Below, in pieces: positions 1-9,731 of a DNA stretch of 64,000 bases. Positions within the stretch are counted from its first letter, which is position 1; each line of letters begins with the position of its first letter. Position numbers and translations under genes: made by a program. The stretch covers positions 187,309,654 to 187,373,653 of the forward strand of contig JARDYH010000001.1 of assembly GCA_029215795.1 (NCBI GenBank), written 5' to 3'. The notes beneath the pieces were generated by a model. The model saw only the letters and a list, made by a program, of their open reading frames with translations, searched no databases and had not been told where the DNA came from. The stretch is from Anniella stebbinsi. Its lineage: Eukaryota > Chordata > Lepidosauria > Squamata > Anniellidae.

Positions 1-539
1 GCCTAAAAGCTGGATGAAGAAAATGCTTCCTCTGAGCATGTGCAAAGTTTCTTAGCCTGACTTCCAAGCAACCACCACCAGCACCCTTGCATTTGGGCTT
101 CCACACAGGCTCATGTTCTAGTAGCCTTCTTGGCACAAAGGTAACGGGTTCAATGCCACCACATAACTTCTGATAGGCAATTATCAGAATTGCTGCTTCA
201 TCTCTTTATTTTGTTCATATTATAAAACGTTAGCACAGGGCTTTATAGTTTAACAATGTTCATTCTCTATAAACTATTAACCCCATAACTCCCACTTTAA
301 AAATAGTAATAAATTACATTATTTTGCATCAGTATAATCACAGAAAAGGTACCCTTAACTGGACATTTTTTCCATCTCTACTCTCATGCAAATAATAAAA
401 CAAAATCCAAATAATTAGTTCCATATATATATATATATATATATATTGTATATACAAATAATAATAATGATAATAATGATAATATCAAAATGTATCTTCC
501 CTCCTTAGAGTTGTCTTCAGTTCAGATAATGATAATATA
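1..539. other. A/T-rich noncoding stretch with microsatellites
   Basis: No coding signal or repeat family was recognised. It holds a (TA)n run at about 423-446 and a degenerate AATAATGAT run at about 457-482. It lies upstream of the L2 element and is probably the pre-insertion host sequence. Confidence 0.5.
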
Positions 540-1258
540 TGTACACTCAGTGGAAAGGGGGGGGGAACTCTGGCGTCTGCCACTGGAAAGGAAAAAAGAA
601 GATTAGGAGAAAGCAAAACACAACAACCACCTTCTCTTCCCCACCCCAAACAGAGCCTCTTCTGCTAGGTGGCTGTGCTGGGTGGGCCAGGTGGGCACAA
701 GACCGAGCAGCCGACTAAGGCCGCACCCATGTCAGATGAAAATGGGAGGGGCTGCACCTGGAGGCCCTGGTGGGATGGGGTGGGGTGGGCCTGGGCGCAT
801 GAATAAAGCTGCTACGTGTCGCTGCTGAGAAAAGGGGGCCTGCACTGGAGCAGGTTCAGGCAGCCAAATCGAGCCTCGTTCGCTCTTGCTGGGCTCAGAG
901 TGCTGCCACCAGCCGCTGCTTCCTCGCCTTCCTTTGCCTGTGGTGCTCTTGCTGCCGCCACCACTACACCTGGCCCTGCTGGTGCTGGTGCTCTTTCTTT
1001 TCCTCCTCCTCCTCCATGCCTGGTCCCACGGGGGCTGCTTTTCCTTCTCTGCCAGTGGCGGTGCTGATTCCTCTCCAGTGCCACCTCTTCTCCACCACTG
1101 CTACTTCCCCTCTTCTGCCAGTGCCGATTGTCTGTCGCCGCCACTTCGCCTCCTCCACTGCCACCACTGCTTCTCCAGTACTACTACTCTGATGGTACTG
1201 GTTCATCGCCGCACCTGGCTCTGCTGCTGCTGCTGATAGCCAGCTGGGGTCTTTCTCT
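540..1258 (+). other. Probable 5' UTR of the L2 LINE
   Basis: The stretch is G/C-rich and strongly C/T-biased on the plus strand, with runs of CTCCTC and CTGCTG, and it abuts the L2 coding region. Several open frames on both strands encode only low-complexity Pro/Leu/Ser or Gly/Arg/Glu peptides, so I do not count them as genes. Position is the reason for calling it L2 5' UTR, and the left boundary is a guess. Confidence 0.4.
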
Positions 1259-3556
1259 TTGGCACGCGTACATGTGCCCTGCCCCACTTTTCCCAGAAGT
1301 CTCAAATCTTGCAAGATTGCCAGGTCAGTTAAAAACAAAACAAATATAATCTATGATCTCCTCACAGAAGAGGAGGCTGACCTGGCATGCTTCACAGAGA
1401 CCTGGCTGGGAGATGACAGTGGCCCGACATGGGCTCAGATTCTCCCAGCTGGATACTGTGTTAGTGAGCAGGTGAGGGAAAGTGGGCGGGGGGGCGGAGC
1501 AGCTGTGGTCTACAAAAGCAATCTTAACCTGACCAGACATCCTGTCCGGGAATTGAATTACATCGAGTGTGTGTACCTGAGTCTGAAGGCCAGGGATAGA
1601 CTAGGGATTCTGTTAGTGTACCGGCCACCCCGCTGCCTATCAGACTCCCTGGCCGAGCTCACGGAACTGGTCTCGGAGCTGGTGTTGGATTCGCCCAGGC
1701 TTTTGGTCCTGGGCGATTTCAACATCCCATTTGAGGCCGGTTTGTCAGGTGGAGCTCGGGTGTTCATGGCATCCATGACAAACATGGGTCTATCCCAATT
1801 GGTCTCTGGACCCACACATTCAGCAGGTCACACCCTCGATGCTGTTTTCAGTTCTGAACAGACGGACCTGTGGCCGGAGGTATTGAATACCTCCAAATTG
1901 TCATGGACAGACCATTTTCTGGTCAGGGCTAGTATCACGGCTACCACCCGCCCCTGCAGGGGTGGCGGACCTATTAAGATGGTCTGCCCTCGGAGGCTGA
2001 TGGATCCTTCTGGATTCCAGAAGGCCTTGGAGGGATCTATGGCTGGTATCGTCGACGATGCTGTAGAAGCCCTAGTCAATAGATGGAATCAAGACCTAAC
2101 TAGGGCTATCGACATGATCGCCCCCAAACGTCCTCTCCGAACCGCTTCTAATAGGGTGCCCTGGTATACAGAAGACCTCAGGGAGTTGAAGCAGAAAGGA
2201 CAACGACTGGAGCACCGATGGCGGAAAACTCAACTTATATCCGACAAGACACGACATAGAGAACTTCTTCGTTCCTATGGGGTGGCAATACATACAGCGA
2301 AGAAAGCTTTCTTCTCTGCATGCATTGCGTCTGCGAATTCACGTCCAGCAGAACTGTTCAGGGTGGTGAGGGGTCTAACCCAGGCTCCTTCTCCCCTGAA
2401 TCCGATTTTAGAGCCTTCGGTAGTTCGCTGTGATGCCTTTAACGATCATTTCACAGATAAAATCTCTCGGATAAGAGCCGACTTAGATGCCATTGTTATA
2501 GCAGAGGCTGACAGTGGAGTGTCCTCCGTGAGTAGGATTACACTTGATCAATTTCAGTTAGTGAGTACTGAGGACATGGACAAGGTGCTTGGATGTGTGA
2601 AGAGGATGACTTGCCCTCTCGATCCCTGTCTTTCTTGGCTGGTCGTCCAGGGAGGAGATGCAGTTAGATCACATCTACAACATATCATTAATGCATCTCT
2701 CAGGGAGGGGAGTTTTCTATAATGTTTAAAAGAAGCGGTGGTACGGCCGCTTCTAAAAAAGCCCTCCCTGGATCCCCTGGACCTTAATAACTACAGGCCA
2801 GTATCAACCTTTCCATTTTTGGGCAAGGTGATTGAGAGGGTGGTTGCCTTCCAACTCCAGGCAGTCTTGGATGACACTGATTTTCTAGACCCATTTCAAA
2901 CCGGCTTCAGGGCAGGATACGGAGTTGAGACCGCTTTGGTTGCCTTAGTGGATGATCTACGCCTCAGTATTGACAGGGGGAGTGTGTCCCTGCTGGTACT
3001 CCTGGACCTCTCAGCGGCTTTCGATACCATCGACCATGGTATCCTTCTGGAGCGCCTGGGGGAATTGGGAATCAGGGGCACTGTGCTTCAGTGGTTCCGA
3101 TCCTATCTCTCGGGCAAGTTCCAGATGGTGATGCTTGGGGATAGCTGCTCTTCAAAAAATGAGTTGCTATGTGGTGTACCACAAGGTGCCATCCTTTCCC
3201 CAATACTGTTGTTAATTTACATGAAACCGCTGGGAGAGATCATCCAGAGGCATGGGGCGGGGTGCTATCAGTACGCTGATGACACCCAAATATATTTCTC
3301 TATGCCTTCGACAACATCGTCAGCTAAGGATAGTGTGTCTCCTCTGAATGAATGCTTGGAGGTGGTAATGGGCTGGATGAGGAAAAACAAACTGAAGCTG
3401 AATCCAGACAAGACGGAGGTGCTCGCTGTCAAAGGCCCCAACCTGGGTTTGGAGGTGTGTCAACCAGTTCTGGATGGGTTTACATCCCCCCCGAAAGACT
3501 GTGTTCGCAGCTTGGGGGTACTCCTGGATCCGTCGCTCCAAATGACAGCTCAGATA
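1259..3556 (+). pseudogene. L2-clade LINE ORF2, endonuclease plus reverse transcriptase, one in-frame stop
   Basis: ORF2 of an L2 (CR1/L2 group) non-LTR retrotransposon, which nicks DNA and reverse-transcribes its own RNA at the nick. The first 487 codons carry an APE-type endonuclease: FTETWL (Glu at about residue 47), LGDFN near residue 152, GHTLDAVF, and SWTDH near residue 216. A single TAA at 2720-2722 interrupts the frame. The same frame then runs on with the RT blocks NNYRPVS, DPFQTGF, LDLSAAFDTIDH, GVPQGAILSP, YADD (about 3272-3283) and KLKLNPDKTEVL. It stays open to 3556, where a DNA element is inserted. All catalytic aspartates are visible, so this copy is comparatively young. The Met at 1259 is only the first in frame; the true start could be upstream. 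Confidence 0.92.
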
Positions 3557-3911
3557 GGCCCCCTCCACAAGGATGCGCTTTTGCGCCCGGTTCGGGGATT
3601 ATGCGCATTATCGCGGAGGCGCATTTACTCCTAATCCCTCTGCACGGGAGGCGGCGAGAGGCGGCGCAGCGCATTAATTGATGTCCAAAAAGCGCTTTAC
3701 AAGAAGTTAACGCGCATAATCGCTTGTTCACACCACAAAAATGCGCTTTAACGGCCGGAGCAAAATAAAAGTCGCTATTTAACGCGCATTCGAAAATGCG
3801 CATTATCGGGGAGATAACGTGCCTGTACGCCCGTTTTGCACTCCGCTGGTGTGGAGGTAAAATTTATAATGAGCCTTCAAGGCTCATTAAACGTCTCGTG
3901 TGGAGGAGGCC
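3557..3911. mobile_element. 355-bp nonautonomous DNA element inside L2 ORF2, 3-bp TSD
   Basis: Homology to L2 stops after codon ATA at 3554-3556 and resumes with ATA at 3912-3914, giving a 3-bp target duplication. The ends are inverted: GGCCCCCTCCAC on the left, and GTGTGGAGGAGGCC on the right, whose complement is GGCCTCCTCCACAC. The interior has no ORF. It repeats GCGCATTATCG/GCGCATAATCG words in both orientations and has a 21-bp near-perfect palindrome (AATGAGCCTT arms) near 3868. The short TSD and G/C-rich ends would fit a PIF/Harbinger-type MITE, but ATA is not the usual TWA target, so the superfamily is open. Confidence 0.7.
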
Positions 3912-4471
3912 ATAGATGCAACGGCCAGGAGTGCCTACTATCAGCTTCGGCTGATACGCTAGCTGCGCCACTTCCTAGAGTTGGAAGACCTCAAGACGGT
4001 AGTGCACATGCTGGTAACTTTGAGGCTCGACTTCTGCAATGCGCTGTACATAGGGCTACCTTTGTGCCTAGTCTGGAAACTTCAGCTTGTTCAAAATATG
4101 GCAGCTAGGTTGGTCACTGGTACATCTAAGGGTGACTACATTACACCAGTTTTAAAATCACTTCATTGGCTGCCAATTAGTTTCCAGGTGAAGTATAAAG
4201 TGTTGGTTATTACCTTTAAAGCCCTACATAGTTTGGGTCCAGGTTACCTGCGGGATCGCCTTCTCCCCGCACACTCAGGTCATCTGGGAAGAACTTACTC
4301 AAATCAGCCAGATCTAGGCTGACGAGTGTTACCCAGAGAACCTTCTCTTCCACCGCTCCCAGACTGTGGAATGGTCTGCCGGAGGAGATTAGACAAATCA
4401 GCAGTCTTCATGAATTTAAGAGAGTCATGAAGACTGCTCTCTTCCGGCAGGCCTATCCAGATGAATTTTAA
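3912..4471 (+). pseudogene. L2 LINE ORF2, C-terminal part after the insertion
   Basis: This is the continuation of the L2 ORF2 in the register expected if the 355-bp insert and one TSD copy are ignored. It shows ARSAYYQL, then a TAG at 3960-3962, then the conserved L2 thumb/C-terminal stretch with RLDFCNALYIGLPL, KLQLVQNMAARL and LHWLPI. A stop at 4320 and a frame change follow. The last conserved segment (RLWNGLPEEIRQ to FRQAYPDEF) is read in another frame and ends with the natural stop at 4469-4471. It has therefore picked up at least two further lesions. Confidence 0.88.
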
Positions 4472-4643
4472 GATGTTTTTAATGATGTTTCCCCCCCCCC
4501 TTGTTTTTTAAATTTTTAACTGTTTTGTGATTCTTGTGTTTTATATTTGTTTTTATTCCCCGCCTCGATCTGGAGGGAGAGGCGGGTTATAAATAATAAT
4601 AATAATAATAACAATAATTATTATTATTATTATTATTATTATT
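4472..4643 (+). repeat. L2 3' UTR and inverted AAT/ATT microsatellite tail
   Basis: The 3' UTR contains a C-run near 4491, CCCCGCCTCGATCTGGAGGGA, and the typical L2 terminal word GGCGGGTTATAAAT. The tail is (AAT)n at about 4590-4610 followed by (ATT)n at about 4612-4643, so the two halves are complementary and can pair. Confidence 0.8.
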
Positions 4644-5040
4644 AGTTGAGTAAAGTCTCAACAGAAGTCTCGCGAGACTTGAGACTTCCAGGACCGATGC
4701 GTCTGTCTTGTGCTGCATCCCACACTTTCTGAGCCAGTTCAGGAGACAGTGAAGGATGCCCTTTTTCCAGAGATTTACCCAATAGAGTAAATCTCTGCAC
4801 AGAGCCTCAGTTCTGGGCTGCAGAATGGGGTCAAACTGGGTTTTTCCAGGTGAGTTGGTCACCCTAGCAGCAATTATCCATACCAAAGATTTAGTCAAAC
4901 CTTTCCTGCAATTTTACGCCTTCCATGGAATATTGTTAGATGATTCTATAGACTCAGGTTAGCTCATATGCATAATGCTGGCCTTTAAAAGAAAAAAAGG
5001 TGGGGGGAGCCAACATATGTTTCTCTGATATTTCTCAAAT
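4644..5040. other. Unclassified noncoding sequence
   Basis: I see no ORF with family resemblance and no repeat I can name. Confidence 0.4.
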
Positions 5041-5165
5041 CCAAGGATGGGCAAGTTGTGGCCCTTCAAATGGTTTGGCCTACAACTCTCATCAGCCCTG
5101 GGCAGCACAGCCAACAGTGAGAGTTCGTGGGAATTGTAAGCCACAAGTTGCTCACTCCTGCTGTA
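5041..5165. mobile_element. Small palindromic MITE-like repeat
   Basis: The segment begins AGGATGGGCAAGTTGTGG and ends CCACAAGTTGCTCACTCCT, an imperfect inverted pair around ACAACTCTCATCAGCCCTGGGCAGC. This resembles the many short hAT-derived palindromes in reptile genomes. No target duplication could be fixed. Confidence 0.5.
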
Positions 5166-5206
5166 ATCAATAGGAGGAAAAGTACTGTAATAAAGTGAAG
5201 TAGACC

Positions 5207-5328
5207 AAGGAGGAGGAGGAGGCGGAGGAGGAGGAGGAGGAGGAGGAGGAGGAGGAGGAGGAGGAGAAGAAAAAGAAGAAGAAGAAGAAGAAGAAGAAGA
5301 AGAAGAAGAAGAAGAAGAAGAAGAAGAA
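5207..5328 (+). repeat. Polypurine tract (GGA)n then (GAA)n
   Basis: About 120 bases are almost purely purine on the plus strand, with GGA repeats switching to GAA repeats near 5267 and one CGG interruption near 5223. Confidence 0.95.
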
Positions 5329-5329
5329 C

Positions 5330-5974
5330 CAGTCTCTGTTTAAGGGGAAATAATGCTGGGATGCAGGACCTGTTCTTAATTAGTTAAGCAAACTACTTAC
5401 AAGGCGTTAACAAAACGAAATAAGAAACTAATAAGGAGCTTGCACTTTTGCATTTGGGATTCTATGCCTTACTTGTGTCTTATGAAATGTTTTGGCTTCA
5501 CAGCTGCAGTTCATTTGAAACAGCGAAGCCTTGACATTATATCTTTTGTTCTTGTGGAGAAAAGAGGTTTCCCAAAGGTGCACAGGCACTCATACCCACT
5601 TACAGGAAGACTGGCTTTATTTTTAATTGTTTGAGTGCCATAGGTCACAGGGGATGATAAAAGTGCTGTTGTCTGTCACATTCAATAATGGTTTCTTTGT
5701 AAGATAGACAATATTTTATAGAGAATGTTTTTGTTGACAGATATGAAGGTGAAGGAAGTATATGATAGACCATCCCATTTTAGCAAGGCAAGCAAAAAAC
5801 AGAGTAGGCCGATGGCAAGTGGGTTAGCTGTGGCTAGTGGCTGCACTTTGCCTGGCAGGCAACTGCCCAGAGCTCATGGATGCTTGAAGGGCCCACTGAG
5901 ATAAGCAATAAGGTTAAAATTAAAAGTGCCAGGAGCAAACATTTCAGTCTATAAAGCTACTAAGAGCCATTAAA
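5330..5974. other. Unclassified noncoding sequence
   Basis: A/T-rich, no recognisable coding or repeat signal. Short open frames here look like chance. Confidence 0.4.
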
Positions 5975-6234
5975 ACGCTCTATAGATAAATCAGTTTTAA
6001 CTTGTCTCCTGAATGATAACACATTGGTGCTTCACTTATGTGTTGGGGAAGAGCCTCCAACAAATGGGGTACTGCAGAAAAGGGCCTCTCCGTGGTCACC
6101 ACCACTGTAATATATGCTACCAGCTGGGCATCTCCAAGAATAACAGCTATGATCCTGGAGGCCAGCCCTTGGAGAGCAGACACTTGGGTAGGGATGTTCT
6201 CTGTGTGTTTCGTGGGTTGTTGGGCATTTTTCAT
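5975..6234 (-). pseudogene. L2 LINE ORF2 C-terminal fragment (minus strand)
   Basis: The minus-strand translation shows a degraded version of the L2 C-terminal signature: TERPFSAVP, then LLEALPQHISEAPM and KLKLIYL, matching the (G)RAFSVAAPRLWNSLP...LKT..F pattern seen in the L2 copy at 4330-4471. No RT core remains, so this is a short 5'-truncated or decayed copy. The assignment rests on spacing and a few residues. Confidence 0.5.
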
Positions 6235-6354
6235 TCTGCCATCTGCTCATTGACTGAATTTCATTTTTCCTCCTCTTCAGAAAAGTACACAAAAATGACC
6301 ATTGCAATTTCTTTAACTTTTGTTGGGATGCAATATTTTCCATATATTTCGTAG

Positions 6355-6480
6355 TAATGCACTGAAGAAAGAGATGAGAGATGTACAAAACGTTGGGGTT
6401 TTGGTTGGGTTTTTTTAATGTTGTGTATGTTTGCATATTTTTTGAAAAATAAAGTTCATCATGTTCAACTACCTCATCTA
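6355..6480 (+). other. Possible 3' end of an unidentified retroelement
   Basis: An A/T-rich stretch with TTGAAAAATAAAGTTCATC, which contains an AATAAA polyadenylation word followed by a defined edge. No family recognised. Confidence 0.25.
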
Positions 6481-6519
6481 TTGTAAATTTCTGTTCAGAA
6501 AGCCAGAAAAATACATGGT

Positions 6520-6972
6520 GTCAGAGGGAGATGAACCATGGCCCTCATTCAGAGCAGTACAAGAAATGTGCCACCCGTGGATTTTGAAGCAGGAAACACA
6601 GCAGAGGGCTGGCTAAAATGGAAGACCCAAACAAATTGCCAGGAAAAACACCTCCATACGGGGGGGGGGGGGGGGATTATAAGAGAAAACAGGGCTCAGC
6701 AGAAATTATTGCATCTTCACAGATGGGACAATATGCTAAATGATAGAATACTAATGGGATCAAACTCACAAGAGATACGGGAAAAGCTACTCATGGAGGA
6801 TAATCTAATGGTAGAAAAAGCCAAAAAATATCTGAACACACAAAACATCTAAGGCAGAAATGAAAATGCTTAGAAGCACCACTGAAATGTGGATGCAATA
6901 CAACAGAGAAACAAGGATACAAGTGCACAAACTGTAGCAAAAGAAAATATATACCTGCAGGTGTACAGAACA
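6520..6972 (+). pseudogene. Ty3/Gypsy gag remnant
   Basis: The stretch 6538-6852 encodes a gag-like capsid fragment. The diagnostic part is NDRILMGSNSQEIREKLL followed by MEDNLMVEKAKKY, matching the Ty3/Gypsy gag pattern (D-R-I/L-x-x-G...R-E-x-L-L-x-E...L-x-x-E-K-A). A G-run at about 6661-6675 sits in the N-terminal half and probably marks slippage. After the stop near 6852 the reading frame is lost. The retrotransposon continues past an L3 insertion at about 9246. Confidence 0.65.
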
Positions 6973-7166
6973 TGAGCTTCCTGGAAGAGAAGGCTATCAA
7001 TGACTAGGGGTGTGCACGGACCCCCCGGATCGGATCGGGACCCGGATCGGGACCTCCAATTTTGTCCCGGACCGGTTCGGACAAAATCGGAGGCCCCCCG
7101 GACCGGATCGAGTCCGATCCCGACCCAAAAATCGTACATTTTTGGATCGGCCGCCATTTTTTTCCC

Positions 7167-7196
7167 CATAGACTTGCATTGCAATGCAAGTCTATG
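7167..7196. repeat. 30-bp perfect palindrome inside hAT-like copy 1
   Basis: CATAGACTTGCATTG is followed directly by its exact reverse complement. The palindrome extends imperfectly outward through CCGCCATTTTTT and AAAAAATGGCGG. Confidence 0.95.
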
Positions 7197-7384
7197 AGGA
7201 AAAAATGGCGGCGGGTGGGTAAGGGGGGGCCTAACTCCCTCCCCCCCCCGGGGCCGTCCGCTGTGGACGGCCCCGGCAGGTAAACCCCCTCCCCCGCGCT
7301 CCCTACCCCCCCTGGGGCCGCCTGCTTCCATCCGCTGGCGCCCGCGAGCGCCAGCGGATAGAAGCGGACGGCTCCGGGGGGGGG

Positions 7385-8545
7385 GAAGCCCCCTTCCCCG
7401 CCACTTACCTTCTCGGCCCGTCCGGCGCCGGCGGCTACTACCAGCGGGCTCCGCGGCCTACTCTCGAGTAGCGCGCCGGGTGATGACATCACCCGGCACG
7501 CCACCCTGGAGCAGGCCGCGGAGCCTGCTGGTAGTAGTAGGCGCCGGACGGGAGCCGCCGGGCCGGGCAGGTAAGGGCCCCCCTCCCCCCTCCCCCCTCC
7601 GCGCGCCCCCTCCTCCCCTCCACGCACCCCCTCCTTACCTTCCCGGCCCGGTGGCTCCCGTCCGGCGCCGGCGCCTACTACTTCCAGCAGGCTCCGCGGC
7701 CTGCTCTAGAGTAGCGCGCCGGGTGATGACATCACCCGGCGCGCCATCCTAGAGCAGGCCGCGGAGCCTGCTGGGAGTAGTAGGCGCCGGCGCCGGACGG
7801 GAGCCGCCGGGCCGGGCAGGTAAGGGCCCCCCTCCCCCCTCCGCGCGCCCCCTCCTCCCCTCCACGCACCCCCTCCTTACCTTTCCGGCCCGGCGGCTCC
7901 CGTCCGGCGCCGGCGCCTACTACTTCCAGCAGGCTCCGCGGCCTGCTCTAGAGTAGCGCGCTGGGTGATGACATCACCCGGCGCGCCATCCTAGAGCAGG
8001 CCGCGGAGCCTGCTGGGAGTAGTAGGCGCCGGCGCCGGACGGGAGCCGCCGGGCCGGAAAGGTAAGGCCCCCCCTCCGCGCGCCCCCTCCTCCCCTCCAC
8101 GCACCCCCTCCTTACCTTTCCGGCCCGGCGGCTCCCGTCCGGCGCCGGCGCCTACTACTTCCAGCAGGCTCCGCGGCCTGCTCTAGAGTAGCGCGCCGGG
8201 TGATGACATCACCCGGCGCGCCATCCTAGAGCAGGCCGCGGAGCCTGCTGGGAGTAGTAGGCGCCGGCGCCGGACGGGAGCCGCCGGGCCGGAAAGGTAA
8301 GGGCCCCCCTCCCCCCTCTGCGCGCCCCCTCCTCCTCTCCACGCACCCCCTCCTTACCTTCCCGGCCCGGTGGCTCCCGTCCGGCGCCGGCGCCTACTAC
8401 TTCCAGCAGGCTCCGCGGCCTGCTCTAGAGTAGCGCGCCGGGTGATGACATCACCCGGCGCACCACCCTAGAGCAGGCCGCGGAGCCTGCTAGTAGTAGT
8501 AGGCGCCGGCGCCGGACGGGAGCCACCGGGCCGAGAAGGTAAGTG
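7385..8545. repeat. Five-unit tandem array of G/C-rich palindromic units, about 242 bp each
   Basis: Five units are centred on the odd palindrome GGTGATGACATCACC, with the inner TGATGACATC starting at 7481, 7724, 7966, 8201 and 8443 (spacings 243, 242, 235, 242). Each unit is itself a long imperfect palindrome: GGCGCCGGCGCCTACTA, GCAGGCTCCGCGGCCTGCTC and GCGCGCCGGG on the left are repeated inverted on the right. Units are separated by C-rich linkers. Each unit is bounded by CCTTACCT on the left and AGGTAAGG on the right, i.e. a splice-donor-like word reading outward on both strands. The array is very rich in CpG. Confidence 0.9.
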
Positions 8546-9245
8546 CCCCCCTCCTCCCCCCCCCGCTGTCCACTTTCATCGGCGGGCGCCCACTGGCGCC
8601 CGCCAATGGAAGCGGCGGTGGGCGCCAGTGGGCGCCCGCCGATCCGCCGATCCGCCGAACCGGTTCGGAGCTTTTTCGGACCGGTTCGGATTGGATCGGC
8701 CGATCCAGCTGCGGGATCGGAAATCGGATAATTTATCCGATTTCCCACTGGACCGGACTCGGATCGTGGATCGGGTCCGATCCAGTGCACATCCCTATCA
8801 ATGACTATTAGTCCTGGTGGCTATGTGCTAGGCATGGTGTGAAGAATGTAGATTTTTCTCCCTCTCTCAGAATACTCAAACTCGGGGACATCCCATGAAG
8901 CTGATTGGTGGAAGAATCAGGACAGATAAAAGGAAGTCCTTCTTCACAGAGTGCAGAGTAACACTATGGAATCTGCTACCACAAAATATAGTGATGGACA
9001 CCAAATTCCTGGAGGAAAAGACTACCAGTGGCACTAGTCCTGATGGCCATATGCTATCTTCAGTATCAGAGACAGTATGTCTATCTACATCAGTTGCTGG
9101 GGAACATGGGTAGGAGGATGCTGTTGCACTTGTGTCCTTCTCGTGAGTTCCTGGTTGACAGCTGGGTGGTGAATGTGTGAACAGGATAGAGGACTATTAG
9201 ATGGACCCTTGGTCTGATTCAGCATGGCTCTTCTTATGTTATGTT

Positions 9246-9731
9246 CTTTGCAACATGCAAAGGGAGATTTGTGCCCAGATCTAGGGCAAATATGCATGAA
9301 TTGCTACAAAGCAAATCACTTTGCATGAGCATGGCACCTAAACATATAATGGGGCAGATCAAGCACAAAGGCAATAATGAGGCCTATATAACTGTAGAGA
9401 TAGCCTACAAGAACATACCCATGACGCAGGGGCAGAGGTGAATTGCATTCCAAATACAGAATACATTTAGCCCACCATCTCACACTGAGGCTACCTGGAA
9501 CGGAGCCTGTCAGGATATATTTTCTGCAAAAAGCACATACAGATGCCAACAGTTGAATTTCATTATGGAAAATACCCCTGGAAGACTAGTATTAGACTTT
9601 GAAATCCTTGAAGCTAATAAAAATCCTAATGACAATAGAATCAACAAACAGACCTTTCATAGCAGAATTAGTTAAGAAATTATTTCCGGATGTGCTACAG
9701 GGCAATGGGATGCCTAACAGGCTATTTTGGG
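9246..9731 (+). pseudogene. Ty3/Gypsy remnant: zinc knuckle and protease region
   Basis: Near 9273-9330 one frame reads CPDLGQICMNCYKANHFA then a stop, the C-terminal half of the gag/pol zinc knuckle (C..GK.C..C.K.NHFA). Further on there are only scattered traces of the protease to RT spacer, including ELVKKLFPDVLQG near 9668, which matches the (K)-x-(F/Y)-P-x-V-F-x-G segment that precedes RT in Ty3/Gypsy pol. There are multiple stops and frame changes. It is interrupted at 9732 by a MITE. Confidence 0.6.

Larger units (their letters stand above)
7005..8797. mobile_element. GATC-rich hAT-like element, copy 1 (1793 bp), 8-bp TSD
   Basis: The ends are TAGGGGTGTGCAC and GTGCACATCCCTA, an inverted pair with one mismatch. 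They are flanked by the perfect 8-bp direct repeat TCAATGAC (6997-7004 and 8798-8805), the hAT hallmark. Both subterminal zones are dense in GGATCGG/CCGATCC words in both orientations. Inside lie a 30-bp perfect palindrome (7167-7196) and a five-unit G/C-rich array (about 7385-8545). There is no transposase ORF, so the copy must have been moved in trans. It sits within the 3' part of an L3-like LINE. Confidence 0.85.
6973..9246 (+). mobile_element. CR1/L3-like LINE 3' fragments inserted in the Gypsy element, themselves split by a hAT-like element
   Basis: 6973-7004 plus 8798-8838 carry CTGGAAGAGAAGGCTATCAATGAC and TAGTCCTGGTGGCTATGTGCTA, a 3' segment of an L3-like LINE interrupted at 7005-8797. 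From about 8840 to 9240 a second, longer 3' end of the same family follows (a LRxGGxxxSHE-type region with ATTGGTGGAAGAATCAGGAC, then AATTCCTGGAGGAAAAG, TCAGTTGCTGGGGAACATGG and the end word GATTCAGCATGGCTCTTC). The same family occurs complete with RT sequence on the minus strand at 24247-27190. No ORF survives. Confidence 0.75.

Noticed and set aside
812..1338. Overlapping open frames on both strands in a G/C-rich stretch
   Set aside because: Peptides are low complexity (Pro/Leu/Ser or Gly/Glu/Arg) and occur in several frames at once, so they reflect composition, not genes.
7004..7752. Long open frames on both strands in the GATC-rich element and its array
   Set aside because: They exist because the G/C-rich palindromes lack stop codons in all frames. 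They give Arg/Pro/Gly repeats with no family resemblance.
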